A stretch of 24,378 nt of DNA from Prolixibacteraceae bacterium (GCA_023228025.1 JALOCD010000063.1:1-24378), one strand, 5' to 3'. Shown: positions 1 to 6,847, counted from the stretch's first letter. The notes: generated by a model from the letters alone, not told the origin. Numbers and translations are program-made.

Positions 1-645
1 GTAATTCAAATACTGGTTACCAAACAAACCGATGCAATGGGACAAATCAGGATGATGCACATCGCCTTCATAGAGATCGAAAATGGCAAACCTGTTGTCG
101 AGACTGTGACACTGAAGCAAGGCAGCACGGACGAGTTGTGAATATTCAGAAGCTGAAAGTTTAACCGCTTCAGGAATGACGATCAACGAAACATCCGCCA
201 CTTCAGAGAGTTTGTAAAGTCCATCAAGTAATCCGGCATGTGAAGTACCGTATTGTTGTTTAAGCAATACCTGCTGCGGATTTTGGTATGTATCGACTGA
301 AAGAATGTAGCAGGCTCCCCCGCCGTTCTCGAAATAGATCTTCACACTATAGTAAAGCAGGTATTTTAGGGTCACTTCCCGGAAGGAGAAAATAGAAAAT
401 TCGTTTTCAATGTTTTTCTGAATGGTGATGGTAATCTCGTTCTCAAAAGGAAAGCCGAACAACCGCTCGAACTCTTTCATGGAACTGATCTTTGTTGGCA
501 CAAGGATCAAATCACCTGAAACTTTACTGGTAGCCTTTGCGGTATAGCCAACAAATGCAGGTAAAGCGGTCTCAACCTCGATAACGGGTGGCGGTTGAAC
601 AGAAATATCCCCGAAACTAATTTCAGGGTTTCGGTAGGTCATCAT
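1..645 (-). CDS. Contractile-tail (phage/eCIS-like) sheath protein, N-terminal part, cut by window edge
   Basis: The reading frame is open from an ATG at 645 (a second in-frame ATG follows at 642) to the left edge, so 215 codons are visible and the C-terminus lies outside. The translation starts MMTYRNPEISFGDISVQPPP, continues VIEVETALPAFVGYTAKA, and later has YYSVKIYFENGGGACYILSV and a DNRFAIFDLYEGD segment. These match the conserved N-terminal blocks of sheath proteins from contractile tails and extracellular contractile injection systems (usual forms: VETAIPAFIGYT, LYFANGGGPCYIVSV, DRFAILDV). Sheath subunits polymerise around an inner tube and contract to drive it through a membrane. The usual TPGVYVEEI start is replaced by NPEISFGDI. 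No tube, baseplate or effector gene is visible; they would be expected at lower coordinates outside the window. Phage tail and secreted injection system cannot be told apart here. Family identification is confident, system type is not. Confidence 0.85.
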   Translation of the reverse strand, partial: MMTYRNPEISFGDISVQPPPVIEVETALPAFVGYTAKATSKVSGDLILVPTKISSMKEFERLFGFPFENEITITIQKNIENEFSIFSFREVTLKYLLYYSVKIYFENGGGACYILSVDTYQNPQQVLLKQQYGTSHAGLLDGLYKLSEVADVSLIVIPEAVKLSASEYSQLVRAALLQCHSLDNRFAIFDLYEGDVHHPDLSHCIGLFGNQYLNY

Positions 646-819
646 AGCAGTAGAATTAATTTGTCCGGCTATGAAATTAAGGGATGCATTGCCGGAAATC
701 TTCTTCCCCCTATTCTGCTATTTATCTCAAAATGAAGAAAAAGGTAACCCCTAAAATGAAAAAAACTTTCACTGAAGGCTAAAATTTAACATTAAAAATT
801 GAGGGGGAGCGTAACGAAT

Positions 820-931
820 GCCTAAAGTATTTAAAGTGCCTAGAGTGCCTAAAGTTGCGAACTCCGAATAAATGCTCAATGTGGCGTAAGTACTTTAGGC
901 ACTTTAAATACTCTAGGCACTTTAGTCACTT
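820..931. repeat. Inverted tandem array R1 (9-bp units)
   Basis: The left arm (820-855) is four 9-bp units: GCCTAAAGT, ATTTAAAGT, GCCTAGAGT and GCCTAAAGT again. The right arm (892-931) carries the same kind of unit inverted: ACTTTAGGC, ACTTTAAAT, ACTCTAGGC, ACTTTAGTC, then ACTT. A 36-nt spacer (856-891) separates the arms. Because units recur within each arm, the RNA could fold in several registers. The array ends 2 nt from the kdgF stop codon (934-936), between kdgF and the sheath gene. It is homologous, spacer included, to R5 at 7811-7930. Confidence 0.9.
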
Positions 932-933
932 CT

Positions 934-1266
934 TTATAAAAAATCCTCCCTCGCCGGGTTAAAAGTATCGATCAATACGCCTTCCTCCAGGCAGACCACA
1001 CCATGCAACATTCCCTGGGGTACGTAAGTGGCATCTCCCTCTTTGATTGTTTTGGTCTCCTCCCCAATGGTAAAATCAAAAGTACCGGAAGCACAGAAGG
1101 TGGTTTGCGAATGCGGGTGGGTATGCATGACCCCGATGGCGCCTTTGGTAAAGATCACCTTCACCATCATAATATTTTCGTTGTAACCAAAAATCTGGCG
1201 GGAGAGACCTCCTCCCAAATCGACAACAGGGGTTTCACTTTGCAGGATGAATAAATTGCTTTCCAT
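934..1266 (-). CDS. kdgF: KdgF-type cupin: conversion of unsaturated uronate to 5-keto-4-deoxyuronate
   Basis: A 110-residue single-domain cupin. KdgF proteins speed the linearisation of 4,5-unsaturated galacturonate, released from pectin oligosaccharides, into 5-keto-4-deoxyuronate (DKI), the substrate of KduI. The metal-binding pattern is visible as H48-x-H50-P-H52-x-Q54 in the first cupin motif and H88 in the second (VPQGMLHGV). The C-terminal signature LIDTFNPAREDFL keeps the Asp (D100), Phe (F102) and Arg (R106) typical of KdgF. Length matches the family. It is cytoplasmic, with no signal peptide. It sits apart from the other pathway genes, separated from the kduI operon by a HEPN/MNT pair and a MITE-like element, and probably has its own promoter at 1289-1296. 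The neighbouring pathway genes support KdgF over a generic cupin. Confidence 0.88.
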   Translation of the reverse strand: MESNLFILQSETPVVDLGGGLSRQIFGYNENIMMVKVIFTKGAIGVMHTHPHSQTTFCASGTFDFTIGEETKTIKEGDATYVPQGMLHGVVCLEEGVLIDTFNPAREDFL

Positions 1267-1288
1267 TCTAATTTTCTTTAATGTAATT

Positions 1289-1296
1289 CAAAGATA
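1289..1296 (-). promoter_or_regulatory. Candidate -7 element upstream of kdgF
   Basis: On the minus strand the octamer reads TATCTTTG, a full match to the Bacteroidota -7 consensus TAnnTTTG, 22 nt upstream of the kdgF ATG. No TTG is found at the expected 19-nt spacing, so the -33 half is missing or weak. It lies in the 51-nt gap between the MNT gene and kdgF, so kdgF may be transcribed on its own. Confidence 0.45.
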
Positions 1297-1317
1297 ACAA
1301 CTGGAGAAATTGGATTT

Positions 1318-1623
1318 CTACATCAGTTCGATACCTGTTTGCTCAATTTCGTACGCGAAAGGATTTTGGATGTTAAAATCCCCTTCCCAAATTGGATGTG
1401 GTTCGATTCTTAAATCTATCGACCTTCTCAGACGCATCAATTGCATCTGAACCGAAAAGAAATCATCCATGTGCCCAATCACGACAGCAATGTCAATATC
1501 ACTATCCGTATGCTCTTTACCTTTGGCATAGGAGCCAAATAAATAGGCCCTCTTAAGTTCCATATTCTTCGGAATGGTCCGGATATATCGTTTTGCAGTA
1601 TCTATAATTGCCTGATCAACCAT
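1318..1623 (-). CDS. MNT-domain minimal nucleotidyltransferase (probable antitoxin of a HEPN/MNT pair)
   Basis: A 101-residue minimal nucleotidyltransferase of the DNA polymerase beta superfamily. The defining GS-x10-DxD motif is exact: G30-S31 then D42-I-D44 within FGSYAKG and DSDIDIAVV. A further acidic position lies in the IDLRIEPHP segment (D70/E74). In characterised HEPN/MNT toxin-antitoxin modules the MNT protein neutralises the HEPN RNase by transferring AMP to it. Here the start overlaps the end of the upstream HEPN gene by 22 nt, as expected for a translationally coupled pair. Antitoxin activity is inferred from family and arrangement. Confidence 0.85.
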   Translation of the reverse strand: MVDQAIIDTAKRYIRTIPKNMELKRAYLFGSYAKGKEHTDSDIDIAVVIGHMDDFFSVQMQLMRLRRSIDLRIEPHPIWEGDFNIQNPFAYEIEQTGIELM

Positions 1624-2003
1624 TGCCTTAATATTTCAATTTTATTGATCCATTCGTTGGTGAAATCAACGGTACAAAGTTTATGAAAACTTTGTTTGTA
1701 ATCGTCATACCTTGCATTCAAATTAAAGGTAGTAATCTTATCCAGCCATTCATCATAACCCAAAGGAAGCGAAATATCAATTTTTTCAAATAATCTCAAT
1801 AAATCATGTGATAGCTGAGGATGCTTTTGTAACTTCTTAACGTACAAAGCCTTTATCAATTTTTCAATGACAAGATGCCCCATAAACAAAGCCCATGGAT
1901 ACTCTTTGGTCTTCATTAGATTCTGCAGGGTTGCATAATTCTGATCCGAAGAGGTTCTCCAATAAAGGATAATTGAATCAGTATCGTTAATTTCACCTTC
2001 CAT
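1602..2003 (-). CDS. HEPN-domain protein (probable toxin partner of the MNT protein)
   Basis: An all-helical protein of about 133 residues, preceding and overlapping the MNT gene. The central HLVIEKLIKALYVKK helix, the HDLLRLFEKI segment and the FNLNARYDDYKQSFHK segment resemble HEPN proteins that pair with MNT nucleotidyltransferases. The standard RNase motif R-x4-6-H is not clear: after the Arg in ARYDD the next His is nine residues on, so RNase activity is uncertain. I chose the ATG at 2003 (third codon of the longer frame from 2009) because a consensus promoter ends only 2 nt upstream of the 2009 ATG, which would put transcription start at or after that codon. The 2009 start adds two residues. 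Confidence 0.72.
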   Translation of the reverse strand: MEGEINDTDSIILYWRTSSDQNYATLQNLMKTKEYPWALFMGHLVIEKLIKALYVKKLQKHPQLSHDLLRLFEKIDISLPLGYDEWLDKITTFNLNARYDDYKQSFHKLCTVDFTNEWINKIEILRQWLIRQL

Positions 2004-2010
2004 AGTCATT

Positions 2011-2040
2011 CAAATTTAAGGAATTTATCAGGAATTACAA
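2011..2040 (-). promoter_or_regulatory. Promoter of the HEPN/MNT pair
   Basis: On the minus strand there is TTG (2038-2040), a 19-nt spacer, then TAAATTTG (2011-2018). Both boxes match the Bacteroidota promoter TTG-N19-TAnnTTTG exactly. The -7 box ends 2 nt before the 2009 ATG, so transcription should start near 2004-2007. The mRNA would be leaderless or nearly so for the start at 2003. Confidence 0.65.
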
Positions 2041-2181
2041 GGTAAATGATTTACTTTCAAGTTGTATCTTTGACTTATTGATAAACCTTAATATCGTCAA
2101 CAACCTGGATACCAACTTTGCTTTCATGTTTATCCTCGAAATTACAGTGCTGCTTTAACCGAATAATTCAAATCTTAATTA

Positions 2182-2363
2182 AGAGACTGTTTAAATTTTC
2201 TCCGTAGGAGATATATGTCAATAGAAAGGGCACATCATTAAACCAGATTTCCCGTAGGGAATTAATCTTTTATCTGTTAATGTCCTAACGGACAATAGAT
2301 TTATTCGTCGTTTTTTTCTATTGATATCAATGTCCAACGGGGAAAAAAAATTAAACAGTCTCT
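2182..2363. mobile_element. MITE-like element with 13-bp terminal inverted repeats and internal mini-palindromes
   Basis: The ends are exact inverted repeats: AGAGACTGTTTAA at 2182-2194 and its complement at 2351-2363, with AT-rich continuation inward. The 182-bp element has no coding capacity. Inside are regularly spaced short palindromes: TCTCCGTAGGAGA (2199-2211), TTCCCGTAGGGAA (2249-2261), TGTCCTAACGGACA (2281-2294), and a degenerate fourth near 2331-2342. An inner inverted pair, CAATAGAAA and TTTCTATTG, lies near 2218-2226 and 2315-2323. A 3-bp TAA flanks each side of the GAGACTG/CAGTCTC core and could be a target duplication, but it is too short to be sure. Confidence 0.7.
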
Positions 2364-2426
2364 AAATCTGAAAATAGTGAACATCCAATTGATCAGCCTT
2401 TAACCGAAATATTCTGAGATTCCTAT

Positions 2427-2466
2427 TAAAAACTCACTACTGTCTCGTTAAACGAAACAGTAGTGA
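2427..2466 (-). terminator. Rho-independent terminator of the kduI-to-MFS operon
   Basis: Two 16-nt arms with one mismatch (TCACTACTGTCTCGTT at 2434-2449 and its near complement at 2451-2466) form a strong hairpin. On the minus strand it is followed by GAGTTTTTAA, a U-tract. It lies 64 nt past the MFS transporter stop codon, placing the operon end here. Confidence 0.8.
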
Positions 2467-2529
2467 TATAAAATATTGAATTTCAAATACTTAACAAACT
2501 ATTTAAAAATATTTTCATCAACTACTCTG

Positions 2530-3858
2530 TCATTTTGCTATTTTTTTAGCATACTTCGTCCTAATGATGATGGATAGGGCAATGAAGGCAACGATCAGGA
2601 TAACCGGCAATACGGACATGTTCCGCAAAGTAATCTGCGGTCCGGAAGTCTCAATCGACTTACCCATGATGGGCAGTACCATCGATGTAGCGACAAATCC
2701 CGCCCCTCCGAGAATGGACATTCCCAGTGCGCCACTTTGCGGAATGTATTCGGAAGCCACCCCGATCATGGTTGGCCAGAAATAACAAACGCCAACTGCA
2801 AAAACTGCTGCGGATAACAATGTCATGGCTGCCCCGCTGGCCACGCTCAGCAATAGTAGTCCTGTCGTAGCTATCACTGCCGAGCTCAGTAATACTCCGG
2901 TCGGATTCAAACGATGGACCAGCCCACCGGCAAAAAACCTTCCAACGGCCATGATGCCAGTCACTACCACCAGGATAATCATCGGGCTTATCCCATTGGT
3001 TTGCAACAAGGCATTGATCCACTGGGTGGTTCCCAGCTCGGTGGAAGCAGTCAGCAACATACAGAACAAAACCAGGGGAAATAGCAGGAAAATCTTGTTA
3101 ACCAATCTCCCTTCGATGATGACCATGACCAGGATCACCGCTACCGCGATATAGGGGTAGATGCTCTGGAAATTGATCTTCAGCGAGGGCACAGAGGCAA
3201 AAAAGATCATCAAAACGACCGTTGCAATGATGGTAAAGGGAGCGCCCACGTTTCGCAGCATCTCCTTATAGGTCACACCGCTTGAAACCCGTTCCGTTTC
3301 AGGAATCTGCTGTCCCCAGAAGATATATCCATAAATGGCCAACGGAATAAACAAGAGACTAACCAGAATCTCCCAGCGTAGTCCGATCAGATCCATCAGT
3401 AACCAGGCTAACACACCTCCAATCACAATTCCCCCTGGGAACCACACATGAAAACGATTCAGCATCTTGGTCTTCTTTTCCGGGAATAAGGTAGATACCA
3501 GAGGATTACACGCCGCCTCCACGCTTCCATTTCCCAAGCCGATGAACACATTGGCAACAAAGAGAGAGATCATGTTATTGGCGAAAAGCAGCAAAACGAT
3601 CCCAACCAGGTGCAGCCCAAAGGCCATCCTCAGGATATTTTTTGTCTTGACGATATCAATGATGAAACCACCCAAAAACATGGCAACTGCAAATCCCCAG
3701 AAAGCCGGACCAAAGGCATATCCGATCTGCTCCTTGGTTAATCCATAATCGGTTGAAAATACACCTTCGATTTTTGCCCGAATGGCAAAGGTCATCGCTG
3801 TTACCAATAACGCAAGGCAACTTGCTACAAAGAGCCGCTTTTGATTTACATTTTCCAT
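2530..3858 (-). CDS. MFS transporter, probably for a pectin-derived uronate
   Basis: A 442-residue polytopic inner-membrane protein with about twelve hydrophobic segments, of normal length for the major facilitator superfamily. The family-type loop between helices 2 and 3 is seen around GGFIIDIVKTKNILRMAFG, and a conserved block NGSVEAACNPLVSTLFPE lies in helix 4 and the following loop. There is no signal peptide. It is the last gene of the catabolic operon, after the KDPG aldolase, and is followed by a terminator. Position suggests import of unsaturated mono- or digalacturonate or a keto-uronate intermediate; the sequence alone does not give the substrate. About 210 bp containing array R2 separate it from the upstream aldolase gene. 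Confidence 0.82.
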   Translation of the reverse strand: MENVNQKRLFVASCLALLVTAMTFAIRAKIEGVFSTDYGLTKEQIGYAFGPAFWGFAVAMFLGGFIIDIVKTKNILRMAFGLHLVGIVLLLFANNMISLFVANVFIGLGNGSVEAACNPLVSTLFPEKKTKMLNRFHVWFPGGIVIGGVLAWLLMDLIGLRWEILVSLLFIPLAIYGYIFWGQQIPETERVSSGVTYKEMLRNVGAPFTIIATVVLMIFFASVPSLKINFQSIYPYIAVAVILVMVIIEGRLVNKIFLLFPLVLFCMLLTASTELGTTQWINALLQTNGISPMIILVVVTGIMAVGRFFAGGLVHRLNPTGVLLSSAVIATTGLLLLSVASGAAMTLLSAAVFAVGVCYFWPTMIGVASEYIPQSGALGMSILGGAGFVATSMVLPIMGKSIETSGPQITLRNMSVLPVILIVAFIALSIIIRTKYAKKIAK

Positions 3859-3942
3859 AAGTTACATGTTGAAAGGTGAGTAGTTTGAAAAAAAATAGCT
3901 GACAGTAAATATAGAAAAAATTGATTATGCAAGAGGCAAAAT

Positions 3943-4092
3943 GAAATAGATTGGAATAGGAAATAGATTGAAATAGATTGAAATAAATTGAAATAAATTG
4001 AAATAGATTGAAAAAGGGGGTGGTGATTGAAAACAGCCTCCCCAATCCCCCTATTTTCAATCTATTTCAATTTATTTCCTATTTCTTATTTC
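3943..4092. repeat. Inverted tandem array R2 (10-bp units)
   Basis: The left arm (3943-4009) is a run of GAAATAGATT units with the variant GAAATAAATT, interrupted by one 7-bp short unit (GGAATAG, 3953-3959). The right arm (4059-4092) holds AATCTATTTC, AATTTATTTC and two 7-bp short units. The 49-nt centre has its own G5/C5 stem (AGGGGGT and ATCCCCCT). The aldolase stop codon (4072-4074) and its last six or so codons fall inside the right arm. Confidence 0.88.
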
Positions 4093-4749
4093 CCCTACTA
4101 TCGCAATCGCTTCTCTGACTTTTTGTGCAATAAATCCGTAGTCTCCGCTGGCAATTACTTCTGCCGGAGTCAATTGCGATCCCAACCCAACACAGGCAAC
4201 GCCTGCATTGAACCACGCTTCAAGGTTTTCCCTGTCGGGGGAAACGCCGCCGGAGGGCATGATGCTCGTCCAGGGACATGGCGCCAGAATGGATTTGACG
4301 AATGAGGGTCCGCCCACCTCCTTACCAGGAAAGATCTTGACAATCTCGCAGCCAAGCTCTTCGGCCAGGTTGATCTCCGAAAGTGTAGCGCAGCCTGGCA
4401 TCCAGGCAATTTTGCGCCGGTTGCACACTTTTGCCATATCGGGGTTCAGGCTTGGAGAGACAATAAAGTTGGCACCCAACTGGATGTACAGGGCTGCCGT
4501 GGCAGCGTCGACCACTGAGCCTACACCCATGATCATCTCTGGACATTCAACGGCGCACCATTTGTTCACCTCGGCAAAGACTTCGTGGGCAAAATCCCCT
4601 CTGTTGGTGAATTCGAATACCCTCGCTCCTCCGGCATAACAGGCATTCACGACATTTTTTACAATTACCGCATCTTTGTGGTAATACAGGGGGACGATGC
4701 CTGTCCCGACGACGGTGTTAAGGACTTTTAATCTTTTGAAACGGGCCAT
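4072..4749 (-). CDS. eda: KDPG/KHG aldolase (2-dehydro-3-deoxy-phosphogluconate aldolase)
   Basis: A 225-residue class I aldolase that splits KDPG into pyruvate and glyceraldehyde-3-phosphate, the last step of uronate breakdown. Schiff-base Lys138 lies in EIVKIFPG. The general acid/base Glu46 is in VFEFTNR, corresponding to the EVTLRT region of enterobacterial Eda. GVGSV (75-79) and the phosphate-binding PSGGVSP segment (165-171) are present. Length is normal for the family. It follows kdgK, which makes its substrate, in the same operon. Its start is only 9 nt from a single-arm 7-bp array (4759-4786), and its last codons (IRNRK) are encoded within array R2, so the C-terminal tail may have been rewritten by the repeat. 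Confidence 0.93.
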   Translation of the reverse strand: MARFKRLKVLNTVVGTGIVPLYYHKDAVIVKNVVNACYAGGARVFEFTNRGDFAHEVFAEVNKWCAVECPEMIMGVGSVVDAATAALYIQLGANFIVSPSLNPDMAKVCNRRKIAWMPGCATLSEINLAEELGCEIVKIFPGKEVGGPSFVKSILAPCPWTSIMPSGGVSPDRENLEAWFNAGVACVGLGSQLTPAEVIASGDYGFIAQKVREAIAIVGEIRNRK

Positions 4750-4758
4750 GGTATTTCA

Positions 4759-4786
4759 ATTACAAATTAAAAATTACAGATTAAAG
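4759..4786. repeat. Single-arm 7-bp array, copy of one R4 arm
   Basis: Four consecutive 7-bp units, ATTACAA, ATTAAAA, ATTACAG and ATTAAAG, lie 9 nt upstream of the aldolase ATG. Over 27 nt this matches the complement of the right arm of R4 (6894-6924) exactly. No inverted partner is visible nearby; instead the left arm of R3 begins at once at 4785. It is a detached half element or the junction of a chimeric array. Confidence 0.8.
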
Positions 4787-4943
4787 ATGTGGTGATTTGC
4801 TGATTAGTTGATTAGTTGATGTGCTGAAGAAGGCACTTACGCACTTAATCTTGCACCTAAAAAGTAAGCTTTTCATTAATTGTTCATTAATTTATCTCAA
4901 ATGCCAATCATCACATCACCACATCTACTAATCATCACATCAA
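4785..4943. repeat. Inverted tandem array R3 (8-bp units)
   Basis: The left arm (4785-4823) has units GTGATTTG, CTGATTAG, TTGATTAG and TTGATGTG. The right arm (4906-4943) has inverted units CACATCAC, CACATCTA, CTAATCAT and CACATCAA. The centre is about 82 nt, AT-rich, with some GCACTTA-like pieces resembling the R1 and R5 units. The array stops 1 nt before the kdgK stop codon (4945-4947). Confidence 0.85.
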
Positions 4944-4944
4944 T

Positions 4945-5979
4945 TTATCGGGATACCCGGCCGGAGGAGTCGCCTCCCATCAGCTTTTCGACTTCGGAGA
5001 CGGTAACGCGGTTGTAGTCGCCATAGATGGTATGCTTAAGGCAAGAAGCAGCTACCGCAAAATCCAGTGCTGCCTGAAGATCATCCCGATAGGTGAGCAA
5101 ACCATAGATTAATCCGCCCATGAATGAATCGCCCCCGCCAACCCGGTCGACGATGTGGGTGATCTGATAGGTTGCGGATTTGTACAATTTCTTTCCATCA
5201 TACAGTACTCCGCCCCACGAGTTGTGGCTGGCGCTGACCGATCCGCGCAGGGTGGTGATGACGGCTTTGCAACGGGGAAATTGTGCCATTACCTTTTGCG
5301 AAACAGAAAGATAGGCATCGGCCTCAACATGGCCAGCCGTTACATCCACTCCATCAGGGTGGATGTTCAGCGCCATGGCAGCATCCTCCTCGTTACCCAA
5401 AATAACGTCGCACCCAACTACCAGCAAAGGCATTACCTCGTGCGCCTGCTTGCCGTATTTCCATAGGTTCTTACGGTAATTGAGATCGGTTGAGACCATG
5501 ATGCCCCGTTCGTTGGCGGCATGGATGGCCTGGAGGCAAACATCGGCTGCTCCCTGGGAAATGGCCGGGGTAATGCCAGTCCAGTGAAACCAGGTGGCGC
5601 CTTCAAAGACCTTGTTCCAGTCAATCATGCCGGTTTTGATCTCGGCAATTGAGGAGCCAGTGCGATCGTAGATGACTTTGCTGGCCCTGCTTACTGCACC
5701 GGCTTCCAGAAAATAGATCCCCATGCGATCTCCACCCCGGATAATTTCGGTTGTATCGACACCAAATCCACGGAGCTCCCTGATGCAGGCATCCGCTATT
5801 TCATTTTTTGGCAATCGGGTAACGAACTTGGTGGCAATGCCGTAATTGGCAAGCGAAACGGCCACATTGGCCTCTCCACCTCCGTAAGTGGCGCTCAGAT
5901 TTCCGGATTGGCCAAACCGTTCAAACCCCGGGGTTGCCAGGCGCAGCATGACTTCGCCGAAAGTGATGACTTTTTCCAT
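4945..5979 (-). CDS. kdgK: 2-keto-3-deoxygluconate kinase (PfkB family)
   Basis: A ribokinase-family sugar kinase that phosphorylates KDG to KDPG using ATP. The N-terminal substrate region GGGEANVAVSLANYG and the C-terminal ATP/catalytic signature DRVGGGDSFMGGL are clear; the latter holds the catalytic Asp (the usual DTVGAGDSF has Ala where Gly is seen here). I start at the ATG at 5979 (MEKVITFGEVMLRL, 344 residues), which begins directly on the first beta strand of the fold and leaves a 32-nt gap to kduD. A longer frame from 6015 would add 12 residues (MRPFLVKKTITN) and touch the kduD stop; it looks less likely. The gene lies between kduD and the KDPG aldolase in the operon. Confidence 0.92.
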   Translation of the reverse strand: MEKVITFGEVMLRLATPGFERFGQSGNLSATYGGGEANVAVSLANYGIATKFVTRLPKNEIADACIRELRGFGVDTTEIIRGGDRMGIYFLEAGAVSRASKVIYDRTGSSIAEIKTGMIDWNKVFEGATWFHWTGITPAISQGAADVCLQAIHAANERGIMVSTDLNYRKNLWKYGKQAHEVMPLLVVGCDVILGNEEDAAMALNIHPDGVDVTAGHVEADAYLSVSQKVMAQFPRCKAVITTLRGSVSASHNSWGGVLYDGKKLYKSATYQITHIVDRVGGGDSFMGGLIYGLLTYRDDLQAALDFAVAASCLKHTIYGDYNRVTVSEVEKLMGGDSSGRVSR

Positions 5980-6011
5980 ATTTGTTATTGTTTTCTTTAC
6001 CAGGAAAGGTC

Positions 6012-6812
6012 TCAAAGGGTTAATTCATTTTCGCCTTTGACATAGCCAAAATTAGCCAAAATTCCGCCATCCACATAGAGAACATGTCCGTTCACGAAGT
6101 CGCTCGCTTTGGAGGCCAGAAATAGTGCGGCATTGCCAACATCTTCGGGTTCGCCCCAGCGGCCGGCAGGGGTACGGGTCATCACCAGGTCGTTGAAAGG
6201 GTGGCCATTCAACCGGATATCTGCGGTTTGTGACGTAGCGATGTAGCCCGGACCAATCCCGTTGATCTGCACATTGTACTTCGCCCATTCGCAGCACATG
6301 TTGGCCGTTAACAGTTTGAGACCGCCCTTGGCCGATGCATAGGCTGAAACCGAATTGCGGCCATAGACGCTCATCATCGAGCACATGTTGATGATTTTAC
6401 CTTGTCGACGGGCAATCATTCCCGGAGCAACGCGTTTGGCAATGATCAATGGTGCGACCAGGTCGATGTCGAGCACCAGCTTAAAATCGCTGACAGCCAT
6501 GTCCAGAATGGGGACACGTTTGATAATTCCGGCGTTGTTGACCAAAATATCCACCGGACCAACCTCTTTCTCGATGATGGTGATTCCTTTGTCGACAGCC
6601 GCCTCGTTGGTAACATCAAAATTGAGCGTAAAAACATCCAATCCAACTTTGGCATACTCTATTTTACATGCTTCGAGTTTCTCGTCCGACAGGTCGTTGA
6701 CGCAGATTTTGGCGCCGGCAGCTCCAAGCGTCTTGGCTATGGCCATTCCAATACCGTGGGTTCCACCCGTAATAAGGGCAACCTTTCCTGACAAATCAAA
6801 TAAATCGTTCAT
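6012..6812 (-). CDS. kduD: 2-dehydro-3-deoxy-D-gluconate 5-dehydrogenase (SDR family, KduD)
   Basis: A 266-residue classical short-chain dehydrogenase. It has the cofactor motif TGGTHGIG (15-22), NNAG (92-95), Ser145 and catalytic Tyr158-x3-Lys162 (YASAK). KduD reduces 2,5-diketo-3-deoxygluconate (DKII) to KDG. The long loop with PGYIATSQTADIRLNGHPF is typical of the Bacteroidota proteins often annotated as gluconate 5-dehydrogenase. The catalytic-tetrad Asn region reads DIDL instead of the common NVNL, which I recall as normal for this Bacteroidota subgroup. It lies directly downstream of kduI and upstream of kdgK, which fixes the role as KduD. Array R4 separates it from kduI. Confidence 0.9.
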   Translation of the reverse strand: MNDLFDLSGKVALITGGTHGIGMAIAKTLGAAGAKICVNDLSDEKLEACKIEYAKVGLDVFTLNFDVTNEAAVDKGITIIEKEVGPVDILVNNAGIIKRVPILDMAVSDFKLVLDIDLVAPLIIAKRVAPGMIARRQGKIINMCSMMSVYGRNSVSAYASAKGGLKLLTANMCCEWAKYNVQINGIGPGYIATSQTADIRLNGHPFNDLVMTRTPAGRWGEPEDVGNAALFLASKASDFVNGHVLYVDGGILANFGYVKGENELTL

Positions 6813-6847
6813 AGTTTTTTTATTAAAGCAAAATGGGAATCTAACAA

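Noticed and set aside
820..931. Possible CRISPR array from regularly repeated short units (also in R2-R5)
   Set aside because: Units are 7-10 bp and directly adjacent, with no unique spacers, and they occur in inverted halves. No cas genes are present.
1003..1254. Plus-strand 83-codon frame
   Set aside because: Fully antisense to kdgF, which has clear family motifs; no recognisable domain.
3656..4060. Minus-strand 134-codon frame
   Set aside because: It overlaps the MFS gene in another frame and continues through the R2 array; its FNLFQFISIYFN residues are translated repeat.
5980..6015. Longer kdgK start (12 extra residues)
   Set aside because: The extra residues precede the first strand of the PfkB fold, and the frame would begin on top of the kduD stop codon.
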